A DNA stretch of 64,000 nucleotides, from contig NC_134029.1 in assembly GCF_964204645.1 (NCBI RefSeq), forward strand, positions 12,822,850-12,886,849, read 5' to 3'. Position numbers and translations under genes: made by a program. Source of the stretch: Tubulanus polymorphus. Taxonomy: Eukaryota > Nemertea > Palaeonemertea > Tubulaniformes > Tubulanidae. Under the pieces are notes generated by a model that saw nothing but the letters and a program-made list of their open reading frames with translations, did no database searches and was not told the DNA's origin. Below are positions 11,330-21,045 of the stretch, piece by piece. How positions within the stretch are numbered: position 1 is the first letter of the stretch; every line of letters begins with the position of its first letter.

Positions 11330-11530
11330 AATGCAGGTGTGCTGCTCGTATTGCATGTTGCCGTCCGACTAATACCTGTTGCGTGTTACTGTCCGAACAC
11401 TACGTGTTGCATGATACCGTCCGATTTAATACGTGTTGCGTGTTACCGTCCGATTAATATGGTTTGCATGCTATTGTGCGTCGAATTCGTGTTGCATGTT
11501 GTTATTTGTGTTGTGACGTGTTGCACAGAA
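11330..11530 (+). repeat. Leader minisatellite of gypsy element 1
   Basis: About five imperfect units of 30-36 bp built on 'cgtgttgcgtgttaccgtccgattaata'-type words lie in the untranslated leader between primer site and gag. They open spurious short frames on the plus strand. Confidence 0.55.
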
Positions 11531-12098
11531 GTCTTGTGCGATACAGATTTTGTTTAGTTGCTTTGCAAGGAATCCAAACTGGATTTAAGTGCACATTTAT
11601 TTGTTTACATTGTTTGCATGTGTAGCTCAGATTGGGTTTGCATTGAGATTGTGGTTGACTTACCTGTGGATCCGAGCGTGTGAGTTCTGTTCTACAGGGG
11701 TTGTGATAGAGAACGGTCTGTTAATTGGTTTGTGTAGCTGAGCTGAGCGGAGAACATTTTATTTGCGGTGCTTGATGCGATCATTTCTTTTTGCGTTGTT
11801 TTAGTTAAATGTAAATTTACTGCATGTTGTGATTGCTTTATTTTCTTTTTGTGTTTGCCTATTCTTAATTTGTCCATTAAAGCACACAATTAATTGTACT
11901 ACGAAATACCTTGTGAGATGGGTTAAGCTGTTAAGGTAGTTGAGAGTGGGACATATTATTGGTTTGTACAATTAACTGAGTGCGTATTAATTAGTTTTAA
12001 ACAAGTGTTAGAGTGCATTTGTTTAACCCTCTGTTTCTGTTCTATTGAGACTTGGTGAAACTAAATATCTGTGTTTTTGTGCTAATATATAGGAGAGA

Positions 12099-13472
12099 AT
12101 GCCCTCCTTGTGGGAACAAGCGGTTTTTGTTGGGGGTATTCAAGGGTTAACTAATCCGGTTGGATTTTGTCTGGAATACTTTCAGCCTTGTGGGGAAATT
12201 AGAACCTCTAGCCAGAACTCGGATGGGGTTTTTCTTATCTTTGATTCTCCAGATGCATGTTCTCAAGCGAGTTTAGCTGATAACAGGAGGATTCAGGCAG
12301 ATGGTAAGTCCATAACCCTACGGGTGCAGAATATTGATTCGTCCCAAGAGCGATTCTTGCGTCAAATATATCAGGCGGAAGAGGATCTGGACCAAATGGT
12401 AAGATCATTCTCAAACCTACCACCAGGGACTCAGAGTAAACTGGTTGACAAGTTGACGGCTTCGGTGATGAAACCCAAAAAAGAAACAAGCCTCGGTGAA
12501 TCGTATTCCGGTCCGACATTGAGGCCACCAGCACTCTCACAACCCCAATTTGAACCGAGGGTGAATGTGTCGGTGCAAGCACCAAGGGTCGGAATGTTTA
12601 GTGGAACGGAGAGCAAAGGAGAGATATCCTACGCCCAATGGCGCCAGGAAGTGAAGGCACTTGTTCGTGATGAAGCACTCGGTGATGCCACCCGGATGAG
12701 GATAATTCGTGCATCATTAAGGGGAACTGCATTACGGGTGTTAACCAATCTATATGATGAGGAAAATGAAGTTACGGCAGCGGATGTTCTTGATCAGATG
12801 GAACTCAAATACAGGGAGGTGCAAACGGCGGAGGAGTTGATGATAAGATTTCACTCAGCGAGTCAAGGAGACAAGGAAACGATAGCGGATTGGTCCACAA
12901 CAATCGAGGAGATAGCTGCGCAAGTGAAAGCTGCGGGACATGGACCTACCTATATAAATGACGAGACACTAAAGGTACAGTTTTGGCCAGGGTTACAAAA
13001 TATGCAAGTTAAGATGTCGACGAGAACATATAAAGAGCCAGGTTATTTGTTTCGTCAACTAGTCAGGCAGGCTCGGAAGGTGGAGAGTGAAATGGGTAGC
13101 GAGATAGGCCGCACTTCTATCAACTCTTACCGGAGAAAGAAGCCGTTCATTCAGCAAGTTCAGGGGGTTGCCGTGGAAAAGACGGAATCGAACGAACTAG
13201 CTGAACAATTAAGGAAATTGACTGAGCACTTAAAGCGAATTGAACGTGAGCTGGAAGCCGTCAAGGAAGGGCGGCTGGAACAACGGAATTGGCGCGGGAG
13301 GCGATGGCAGACTGGCCCAAGACCGCCTAATCCGATTGTGCCCATGGAGGAAAGTGTTGGCAATGCGGTGATAAAGGTCATATGCGACGTAGCTGTCCGT
13401 CATTGCCGGGAAACGAGGAACCGCTCGGATCAGGAGGCAGGAGACGGGCGGAAAAGGAGGACAGCGCCTTAA
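12099..13472 (+). CDS. Gag of gypsy element 1, PNMA-like
   Basis: This is the structural Gag of a Ty3/gypsy retrotransposon. An N-terminal domain (residues about 7-85, with AVFVGGIQGL and GVFLIFDSP) resembles the RRM-like N terminus of vertebrate PNMA proteins. The capsid region (about 175-345, with YAQWRQEVKALVRDEALGD, MRIIRASLRGTALRVL, then a long helical part) is also PNMA/Arc-like. A charged helix follows (about 365-405). The CCHC knuckle is intact but in the -1 frame at 13355-13396 (C-x2-C-x4-H-x4-C), so an indel between about 13260 and 13345 moves it out of this frame, and the last 40 residues here are spurious. The protease then lies in yet another frame (-1 again). The start is ATG after a 1.1-kb leader. 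Confidence 0.85.
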   Translation: MPSLWEQAVFVGGIQGLTNPVGFCLEYFQPCGEIRTSSQNSDGVFLIFDSPDACSQASLADNRRIQADGKSITLRVQNIDSSQERFLRQIYQAEEDLDQMVRSFSNLPPGTQSKLVDKLTASVMKPKKETSLGESYSGPTLRPPALSQPQFEPRVNVSVQAPRVGMFSGTESKGEISYAQWRQEVKALVRDEALGDATRMRIIRASLRGTALRVLTNLYDEENEVTAADVLDQMELKYREVQTAEELMIRFHSASQGDKETIADWSTTIEEIAAQVKAAGHGPTYINDETLKVQFWPGLQNMQVKMSTRTYKEPGYLFRQLVRQARKVESEMGSEIGRTSINSYRRKKPFIQQVQGVAVEKTESNELAEQLRKLTEHLKRIERELEAVKEGRLEQRNWRGRRWQTGPRPPNPIVPMEESVGNAVIKVICDVAVRHCRETRNRSDQEAGDGRKRRTAP

Positions 13473-13489
13473 CCTATCAGAGTTAATTG

Positions 13490-14997
13490 GAGGGCCTAAC
13501 GAGATTAGCGCTCAAATAAATGGTCGTGAATGTAGAGTCCTGATCGACACAGGTTCGATGGTCTCAACCATCTCGGAAGACTTTCTACAAACTCTCCAAG
13601 ATGGTGAGGTGTATCCTTTGTCCGACATCGAACCCAAGTTTCAGGTGCACATGGTAAGTTGAAAGGTGTTACCGTTTAAGGGTAAATTTACTTGGGTAAA
13701 TTTAAAATGTGAAGGTGATGATTTGGATATTTTGGCTCTAGTTGTACCGTCAACAATTTATCACCGAGAAGTACCCGTTTTGGTTGGAACCAATGTCTTA
13801 CGTCGGCTCAAAACTCCATCGTTTGTTACCCAGCTAGCAATGGAAGCCCCTCTCGTCCGAACGACGCAAACTTTATGCGTCCACGCTAATTCGGAGGTTA
13901 CCGTGCATGGGCAAGTCCGAACTGCTTGTCGTGGTGGACTGATGATGGTAGATGGAAGCGTAGTTAACGTTCCTGGCAGTTTAAGTGTCATACCGACTGT
14001 TACCGAAGTACCGTCAGTCAAATGTTGCAGGATTTCGGTGCGACTTAGGAACAGTAGCGAGCGGGATATCACTATTCCTCATAGAGCAGTGATTTGTGGA
14101 GTGGTTCCGGTGACTGAAGTGGAGACCTCGGACTCTGAAGAGGATGTGAAAGTCGAAGTGGAGTCTGGAAAACATTCGTGGGTGTCTGACGAAGAGTTTA
14201 TAGCGGGTGTCAACTTGGCGGGAGCAAAAACAGAGGAAGAAAAGGAAATGCTCCGGGAATTGCTTGTAAAATGGAAGCATGTTTTCGCCGCAAATGACCT
14301 GGACTTGGGTACGGCGAGACTGGCCGAGCACACCATCCATCTTACAGATGAAGAACCAGTAAACCTTCGGTACCGTCGTGTTCCTCCTGGGATGGTGGAG
14401 GAAGTACGCCAGCACCTACGAATGATGTTGGATGCCGGAATAATCCGTTCATCCAGCAGTCCCTATTCCAGTCCGGTCGTGTTAGTACGGAAGAAGAACG
14501 GGGAATTAAGGTTCTGCGTTGACTACCGGGATTTGAATCGAAAAACCGTTCCCGACCGTTATAGTCTGCCCAGGATTGACGAGGTTTTGAATAATTTGGC
14601 CGAATGTGATCGTTTTAGTGTGATCGATCTTAAGTCTGGATACTGGCAGTTGAAGATGGCGGTTTCTTCGAATTCAACAAGATGCCTTTTGGCTTAACAG
14701 GGGCCCCGGCATCTTTTCAGCGACTGATGGAAAGGACCCTCGGAGATTTAAACTTGAAAACCTGTTTAGTATACATTGATGATGTAATTGTATTTTCCAA
14801 AGGTGCTAAACAGCATATGGAACGTCTGGAGGAAGTATTCGAGCGTCTAGAGAAGGCCGGGCTGAAAGCTAAACTGAGTAAGTGTGTTTTTTTACAGGAC
14901 GAGGTATCTTATCTTGGGCACCGCATATCCAAGCGAGGCATTGAGGCCTACCCCGCCAAGATAGCAACCGTCCGGGATTGGAAGCCACCTGAGACCG
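13490..14997 (+). pseudogene. Protease and reverse transcriptase of gypsy element 1, broken
   Basis: The aspartic protease active site VLIDTGS is at 13540-13560, followed by an in-frame TGA at 13660-13662 where the family normally has a sense codon. The frame then runs on through VLVGTNVLRRL and a linker to the reverse transcriptase: FCVDYRDLNRKT, then FSVIDLKSGYWQLKMA at 14613-14660. There a deletion of about 16 codons joins directly to FFEFNKMPFGLTGAPASF in another frame. The catalytic YIDD is intact at 14772-14783. The RT ends near AYPAKIATVRDWKPPETV, where a second deletion removes the connection and most of RNase H. It is related to the Pol of animal gypsy elements. Not functional. Confidence 0.9.
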
Positions 14998-15420
14998 TAT
15001 GACTATCTGTATGGGCAGCGTTGCGTAGTTGAAACAGACAACAACCCACTCACCTACGTCTTGAGAACCGCAAAGTTAGACACAGTAGGGCATCGTTGGT
15101 TACAGGCGTTATCGGTGTATGATTTGGAGCAAAATTATACGCCTGGGAAATCCATGGGAGATGCAGATGCTTTGAGTAGGAAGATAAACCGCGAGGTAAT
15201 TGTAGCCATGGCTTCATCTACGCATACAGCCACAGTTCCTTTGAACGTCACCGAAGGAAGTGTTACGGACGTTTTCAGTGAGCTCCCTAAACTCAGGCTA
15301 GCTGAACTACAGGACCAGGATCCGGTGATCACGAGACTCAAGCGACTCATCGTCGGAAAAAACCATTCCGTCCAATGGATCGCGCCGAACAAAGATACCG
15401 GAAATATTTTCCGTCGCTCA
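14998..15420 (+). pseudogene. RNase H C-terminal remnant of gypsy element 1
   Basis: After the deletion the sequence resumes at YDYLYGQRCVVETDNNPLTY and ends with YTPGKSMGDADALSRK, the end of the RNase H fold with its DALSR signature. The first two catalytic acidic segments are missing. The frame changes again near 15400, where the integrase frame begins. Confidence 0.85.
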
Positions 15421-16925
15421 TAATTGAGGAAGGTTTGCTTGTGAGAAAGAAAACTGTGGATGGTTTCGGAGTTACTCAAGTGCTGGTACCGGTGGAGGAG
15501 AGCGGGAATATTCTTCATTGGACCCACGATGCACTTGGACACGTTGCTCGAGATAAGACATGGAAGGCGGTAAGTTCACGTTTTCTTTGGCCAGGAATGT
15601 TTACGGATGTGGAAAGATATCTGGGGAGTTGTAGAAGATGTGTTGTGCAGAAGGCCAGAGATCCCCGTGCACCTCTCGAGTCAATCCTCTCAAGTGAACC
15701 TCTTGAGTTACTATGTATGGACTACCTGAAAATCGACCCATCTCAAGGGTATGAAAATCTCCTCATTCTCACTGATCATTTCTCGAAATACTCCGTTGTA
15801 ATACCTACGAAGAATCAGTTAGCTCAGACAGCAGCGCGGGCGATATACGACAACTTCATTGTGCGGTATGGGATTCCAAAAACCCTCCATAGCGATCAGG
15901 GACGGAATTTTGAAGGAAAAGTGGTGAGCGAACTATGTGAAATTCTTGGAATCGTGAAAAGTCGTACGACGCCATATCATCCGCAAGGGAATGGTTGTGT
16001 GGAACGTATGAATGGAGTACTTTTGTCACGATTGAGGCTATTAGATCCTACTCACAGAGCAAAATGGAAGAACCATCTCAATACAGTAGTCTGGCAGTAT
16101 AACTGCACTCCTCATTCCACGACTCAATATTCTCCTTATACTTTGATTTTCGGTAGGGAACCTGTCCTGCCGGTTGATCACGTGTACGGTTTGGATGTTT
16201 TGACCTGTCGAACAAAATTTGGGGAAGATCTTCAAAGGGAAATTCAAGAGACATGGCAGACTGCTTGTGGACACATAGAAAAGCATGGGGAAAGAACCGG
16301 GTGGTATTACGACAAGAAGGTCACCGGAAGACCAGTCTCCGTTGGAGATTTAGTGCTAGTTCGGAATATGGGACCTCAGGCGATGGGTAAGCTGGCTGAC
16401 AAATGGCGCGACGAAGAGTATTGCGTGGAGGCCCAACCTAACGAAGATTTCCCGGTGTACATTGTGAAAAGTCTGTTGACCGGAAAGCGCAGGACGCTTC
16501 ATCGAAACCTATTGCATCCGCTGGCTTATCCATTACGGGATGAAGCTCAACAGGAACCAACTGTAAGGCGACAGGAAAAAGAAAAAACAAACCGTTTTAT
16601 TGGAGACGTCGACGATACATTAAAAGATGTGGAGGTAGAGGTATCTGTTCCCATTCACACTTCAGAGAAGATTTCTGTCGGTGATGGGGAAGTTGAAGTT
16701 TTACTGACGGCATCCGTGGCAACGGAACAAAATCGCACTTCAGTCACCCTCGGATCTGAGGAGCACGATGAAGGGGAGATCGTCCCGGAATCCGATGGCG
16801 AGGTAAGTATAGACGTCGAGGACAATCGGGAAGTTGAAATGGACGCAGAGGAATCAGAATCTAAACCGCCTACTCCTCCTCGCCGTTCTGGAAGAGAGCG
16901 CCGGATGCCCGCTACGGTTTACTAG
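15375..16925 (+). CDS. Integrase of gypsy element 1
   Basis: This 516-residue frame has the whole integrase. An HHCC zinc-binding part (HWTHDALGHVARDK...CRRC, residues about 53-95) is followed by the DDE core: D in LLCMDYLKID, D in TLHSDQGRNF, E in GNGCVERMNG, with the last two spaced as in D,D35E enzymes. A GPY/F-like module follows (VSVGDLVLVRNMG...LLHPL, about 310-380), then an acidic tail ending RRSGRERRMPATVY. It would cut and join element DNA in the nucleus. The upstream protease-RT-RNase H part is broken, so it cannot be made as a normal polyprotein. The listed ATG is inside the old pol frame and is not a true start. Confidence 0.85.
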   Translation: MDRAEQRYRKYFPSLIIEEGLLVRKKTVDGFGVTQVLVPVEESGNILHWTHDALGHVARDKTWKAVSSRFLWPGMFTDVERYLGSCRRCVVQKARDPRAPLESILSSEPLELLCMDYLKIDPSQGYENLLILTDHFSKYSVVIPTKNQLAQTAARAIYDNFIVRYGIPKTLHSDQGRNFEGKVVSELCEILGIVKSRTTPYHPQGNGCVERMNGVLLSRLRLLDPTHRAKWKNHLNTVVWQYNCTPHSTTQYSPYTLIFGREPVLPVDHVYGLDVLTCRTKFGEDLQREIQETWQTACGHIEKHGERTGWYYDKKVTGRPVSVGDLVLVRNMGPQAMGKLADKWRDEEYCVEAQPNEDFPVYIVKSLLTGKRRTLHRNLLHPLAYPLRDEAQQEPTVRRQEKEKTNRFIGDVDDTLKDVEVEVSVPIHTSEKISVGDGEVEVLLTASVATEQNRTSVTLGSEEHDEGEIVPESDGEVSIDVEDNREVEMDAEESESKPPTPPRRSGRERRMPATVY

Positions 16926-16933
16926 CAGTGATT

Positions 16934-17098
16934 ATGTGGTATGCGGGGGTACAGAATAAGGAACCTCAACTTGAGATCATGCAAGATTGGGAGGAACGTG
17001 CTGAATTATTGATGCGGGTCGCAAAGGACGAATCGATCGCTGCAAATCCCTTAATACTCGCGTCTTTGATAAGTCTGATAAATAAGTCGCCTGATTAA
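16934..17098 (+). CDS. Small ORF after pol of gypsy element 1 (54 residues)
   Basis: An ATG nine bases after the pol stop opens a 54-residue frame with an acidic amphipathic middle (QDWEERAELLMRVAKDES) and a hydrophobic end (NPLILASLISLI). No family is recognised. It could be the C-terminal end of a longer ancestral pol or a chance frame. Position in the env slot is the only argument for it. Confidence 0.25.
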   Translation: MWYAGVQNKEPQLEIMQDWEERAELLMRVAKDESIAANPLILASLISLINKSPD

Positions 17099-18640
17099 TA
17101 CATTCAGTTTTGCTTTGTTTTAACCAACATGTGCTTGTATTTTTACGGTACGCGGACGTACAATCAACAAATATGAATTTATTTGACCAGGCATTTATTT
17201 TGGCATTCAAACATCATGATACTGTATTATCACCATGCTTAAAAATGGTTCTGTCCTGTAAAGAACTCATCTTAAGCACCTGCTGAGTCAATAGATTGAG
17301 TGAATTTACAGATAAGAACGTATTATGATTTGGAATAGATTTAAGAAGTTAAATCTTTTTATTGAAATATTTGAATAAATACATATATTGTAGTGTAGAT
17401 TCAATCAATAAATTATGAATTGATTAGGTCTGGGTTTCCGGCTGATGTTGATTTTGGCTTTTATGGATTACAAATTCTATAGTGACAAACAATTTATACC
17501 TGCAACATGTGTGTAAATCAAACCTATTCCACTAGTTGCGTGTGTTTCCTAATAAACGGGAGAGTCACTCTTGATCTGAGTTATTAGAAAAATGTTCATT
17601 TAGTTATAGAAATTCATTGCCTTTTTGAAAATTCTATAATAATATTTGTTCTTTCCTAATTTTTATTACTGTATGAACCAATGATACGCTTTGTAAATAT
17701 GATGTAATAAAATAAATTCGAATTTGAATTAAATTTGAATATGAGAATCGCGCATAACTTGTGTTTTTTCAACTTGTCTCTTGTTAACAGTTCCAGAGTT
17801 TCAATTACAATCAAATCCAAATTGGCTGAAAAGTACATAGGACTAAATGAAATGAACTGTTAGTCACTGCAAACCTTTTCCAGTGTTATGTCGATCGTGT
17901 TGAATCACTTTGCTTGAGTTGAAAGAATCAGATCTTCTATGGTGCAACATAGGTCGAAGAGAGATATCTTGGTGTTGACTGTCCTTGACCAATTACCTTC
18001 ATGTGTTTATTTGTACATTGGAATCAGCATCATAACCATTTGAACTGCAAAATGTTCATACAACATGAAAACTTACAATACATGCATACAGTAATCAAAC
18101 TTTCACCGATGTTGGATATTTGAATGAACATTAGGCTTATTACAGTATTCTAAAGCAGGAAATAATAAGCCCAGTCAATAGGCCCTATTCCCATTAGTAC
18201 AACTGTATAATGCGCACAGCTGTACCGTACACTTATCAGTCAAGATTGGAGAAATCGGTATACCAAACCTTCGTACAGCAAAATGTACAGGCCTACAATA
18301 ATTTCTGGTATACAAGCCGTGACCACATGAACGTTTTGGATCTAGGTTTGACTATTAATGTCAGCAGGTCAGAGAAGGCCTGAGTAAAATTTAATCGCAT
18401 GGCTCAAATCAATTAGCCTTTCTGCGTGTGAATACTTCACTGTATTGTTTTAAAAATAGGCCTATCGAGTGAATTAGTGCATAGACTGAATTAGACTTTA
18501 GGCTAGTCCTGACCAAATCCTATCCATGTTATAATGGCACCAGTTATAGTAACATCACTGTAGGGCCGACGAGAGGGAAAAAGTTGTGTTTGTAGTACAC
18601 TGTAGGCTTATTGTGCATGGTAGGCTTATCGTACTCACTT
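17099..18640. other. Intergenic, no 3' LTR and no gene seen
   Basis: I searched for the 52-bp LTR segment and for the start of the 5' LTR and did not find them, so gypsy element 1 is truncated at its 3' end. The rest is AT-rich with no supported feature. Confidence 0.5.
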
Positions 18641-19118
18641 AATACTTAAAACGCTGTTGGTACCTGTACGTGACTGTACGGTGATTTCTACAGGTTAGCC
18701 GTATGTGAGTACGTTGACGCTCAGACTTGCAATATTGGGATTCGAAACCAAACGAAAATGAAATCCAGTAGTAGTCCAGTGATTTACCCACTGTGCCACA
18801 GAACGTAACTGCAGGGTGGATGAAATTTGATTTACAAATAGCCTAGCCTCACTTAACCCAAACTCTATTCTTTCACGCATGCGCGTTTGCAGATTATAGG
18901 AACTCACGTATGGCGTTTGTAGGGAACTCACGTACGGTTAACCTGTGGATATCACCGTACAGTCACGTACAGGTAACATCTTTGTACTTAAAATGGTATT
19001 GGCTACTAGGAACTCACGTACAGCGTTAGTAGGGAACTCACGTGCGGTTAACCTGTGAAGATCACTGTACAGTCACGTACGGGTAAAAACTACGTACTTA
19101 AAATGGTATTGGCTACTA
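18641..19118. repeat. Inverted-repeat element whose right arm is tandemly duplicated (110-bp period)
   Basis: Left arm 18641-18712 (ACTTAAAACGCTGTTGGTAC...GACTGTACGGTGAT...) pairs in reverse complement with 18905-19000. The right arm itself is repeated: 'aggaactcacgta' starts at 18899 and again at 19009, giving two about 90% identical copies (18898-19007 and 19008-19117), each ending 'cttaaaatggtattggctact'. Confidence 0.65.
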
Positions 19119-19385
19119 TATAATAGGCCTGTAGACAAATAAATATCGGTAGGCATTCTTAGCTTCCACACTTCATAACCGAACCAACTGACCAACCAGT
19201 ATATTTTAGTCCCAGTCGAACCTACCAGCACAGGCCTAACACTGTTTGTCAACTGTGTGTACCGTAGTAGGCTATCGATAATCACCTGATACTTTTCTGT
19301 CGTTGGTTTTCTCTCTGAGACGTAATTCTAGTAGCTACCTGCGACTCAACGACCTTGATTTAAACTTGATCAATTCAAAATTTAT

Positions 19386-19830
19386 TTATTGAGGCTTTTG
19401 GTTACATGAACTGATAAGCAATATACTTAAATGAAATAACCGGAATAACAAGAAATCAATAATATAAGAGAGGTAACAAACAAATGCCCGTAAACCTGTC
19501 GGACTCGCGAACGCCGGGCTCGTATACTCTTTTACTCGGACCCGCTGAGCAATAAATTCATAGAATTGACTTTGAAATTGATTGTGGAGAAGAGAGGGAA
19601 TAATTCGATAGCTCTTCCTCAAAAAGAAGAGAGAAATGTCAGAAGAAAACACAACACGGCTACTAATTGAACGGGGCCAAATTTCCGATGTTTACAGCTC
19701 GACAGTGCCTTTATAATGTGGATTTATCAAAATTCCCATGCAGTATCTGGAGATTGAAGTGAGCTGTATGATATCATACGGATTGTATCAGTAACAGCGG
19801 TAAGGCAAGGAAGCCTTTGCACTTTTAACA
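19386..19830. repeat. Decayed dispersed repeat, partner at 23030-23205
   Basis: 'gatgttta cagc.cgacagtgc', 'gaagtgagctg', 'atcatacggattgtatc' and 'ggcaa.gaagcct.tg.acttt' at 19690-19830 match 23055-23200 in order and spacing. The minus-strand open frame at 19386-19652 has no recognisable domain. Confidence 0.5.
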
Positions 19831-19927
19831 AAAACTGAGTTGAAAAGGGAAAAAGAAAAATAAATAGCCTATAGCTGCAAAGCAGCGATAATGGGTTTTC
19901 TGCACAAGTCTTAGAATCCTGTTCAAC

Positions 19928-20160
19928 GGTGGATTTCTACGAAGCATTTGATAAGGCACAACATCAGCCATAACTAAAGAGGCTATTAGGAAACAGTATC
20001 GATGATAGGTCGCTCAAATGGCTCAGCAGTTATCTCTGAACGAAAACTTTTAGCCGAAATCAACGGAACGCCTCATCTTGGAATAAGTCAGTCTAACTAG
20101 TGGAGTCACGCAAGGTAGTATCTTAAGTCCTCTGCTGTTTAATGTCCTGACAAATGACAA
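19928..20160 (+). pseudogene. Non-LTR retrotransposon (LINE) reverse-transcriptase fossil
   Basis: Three frames carry, in the correct order, FYEAFDKAQHQP (fingers motif F-x-K-A-F-D), LKWLSSYL, and GVTQGSILSPLLFNVLTND, the B motif of CR1/Jockey/L2-type reverse transcriptases. Stops and frame changes separate them. The fragment ends before the catalytic YxDD. A short piece of unknown repeat precedes it. Confidence 0.8.
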
Positions 20161-20224
20161 ACACAGTAATCCAAAAAATACCAGACCGAGTAAATTTCCA
20201 AAACGACCTTTACACGCTGTTCGA

Positions 20225-20735
20225 CCAAAAAACTTAATGTTCCAACAAGAAAATCTTGTTCGAATGAAAACAATTCTTTTAACCAAAACTTTTCTTCATT
20301 CTGACAAAAAATGTGTTCGAATAAAAAGCAATGTTATTGTTGAAATGAAAAACTTTTTGTCCCGGCAAAAAAATTTGGTTGAGCGAAAACAATTTTTTTC
20401 GAGCGTATGTTTGAATGAAAACAATTCTGTTCGATTGAACGAAATACTTAATACTTTTGGTTCGGAAAAAAAACTTTTTACAATATACTTGTTCGAACGA
20501 AAAACTTAATGTTCTGACAAGAAAATTCGGTTCAAATTAAAACGATTCTGTACTGTTGTTCGAACGAAAAACCTTTCGTTTGGACAAAAAAAAGTTTGTT
20601 CAACTTTGTTCTAACGATTTACTCAAATTGGTTAAATCGAACAAAATATTATTAGTTCGAACGAAATACATTCTATTCCGAAAGAATCTTCAAGCGAAAG
20701 GTCTTTTGAACGAAAAAAAAAGATATTTCTGGGGC
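20225..20735. repeat. Degenerate minisatellite built on TTCGAACGAAAAAC words
   Basis: More than ten imperfect units of about 35-50 bp alternate 'gttcgaacgaaaaact' with 'tgttc(t/c)gacaaaaaa'. The open frame across it is a by-product of the repeat. It begins directly after the LINE fossil and ends at the next minisatellite. Confidence 0.7.
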
Positions 20736-20754
20736 TCTGCAGTAACTTAAAGCC

Positions 20755-21045
20755 GGACGTAGGTCGACCTTGTGACGCGATGCGATCCTCGTGTTGCATC
20801 ACAAGTTTCGGTGCAAGTCGGTTGCCATACGATTGTCAGCGACTGTGTGCGACTAGTTTCTACCAGTCGCAAGAGCGCGTAGGTCGGTTGTGACAGTCGT
20901 GTCGTGTCGCAGAAAGTAGAACACGTGTGACTCCTTGTGACTGGCGTTGCTGACAGTCGCAGCCCATCGCAATGGAGCGTAGGTCGATGAGTCGTGACAA
21001 TCGTTGCTGGCGGTCGCAGTGAGTCAAAAGCCGTCGCATTAGGAA
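20755..21045. repeat. Degenerate minisatellite with GAGCGTAGGTCG and GTGACAGTCGC words
   Basis: Three units start with 'cgtaggtcg' near 20758, 20878 and 20979, each followed by 'tgtgac..tcg' and 'agtcgca' motifs. Period is about 100-120 bp. No coding evidence. Confidence 0.55.

Noticed and set aside
12235-12585. 116-residue minus-strand frame opposite gag of gypsy 1
   Set aside because: It is the antisense shadow of an unambiguous Gag, with no domain of its own.
13761-14415. Minus-strand frames opposite protease and RT of gypsy 1
   Set aside because: Shadows of the pol gene, with no start context or homology.
20237-20509. 90-residue plus-strand protein
   Set aside because: It is a translation of the TTCGAACGAAAA minisatellite.
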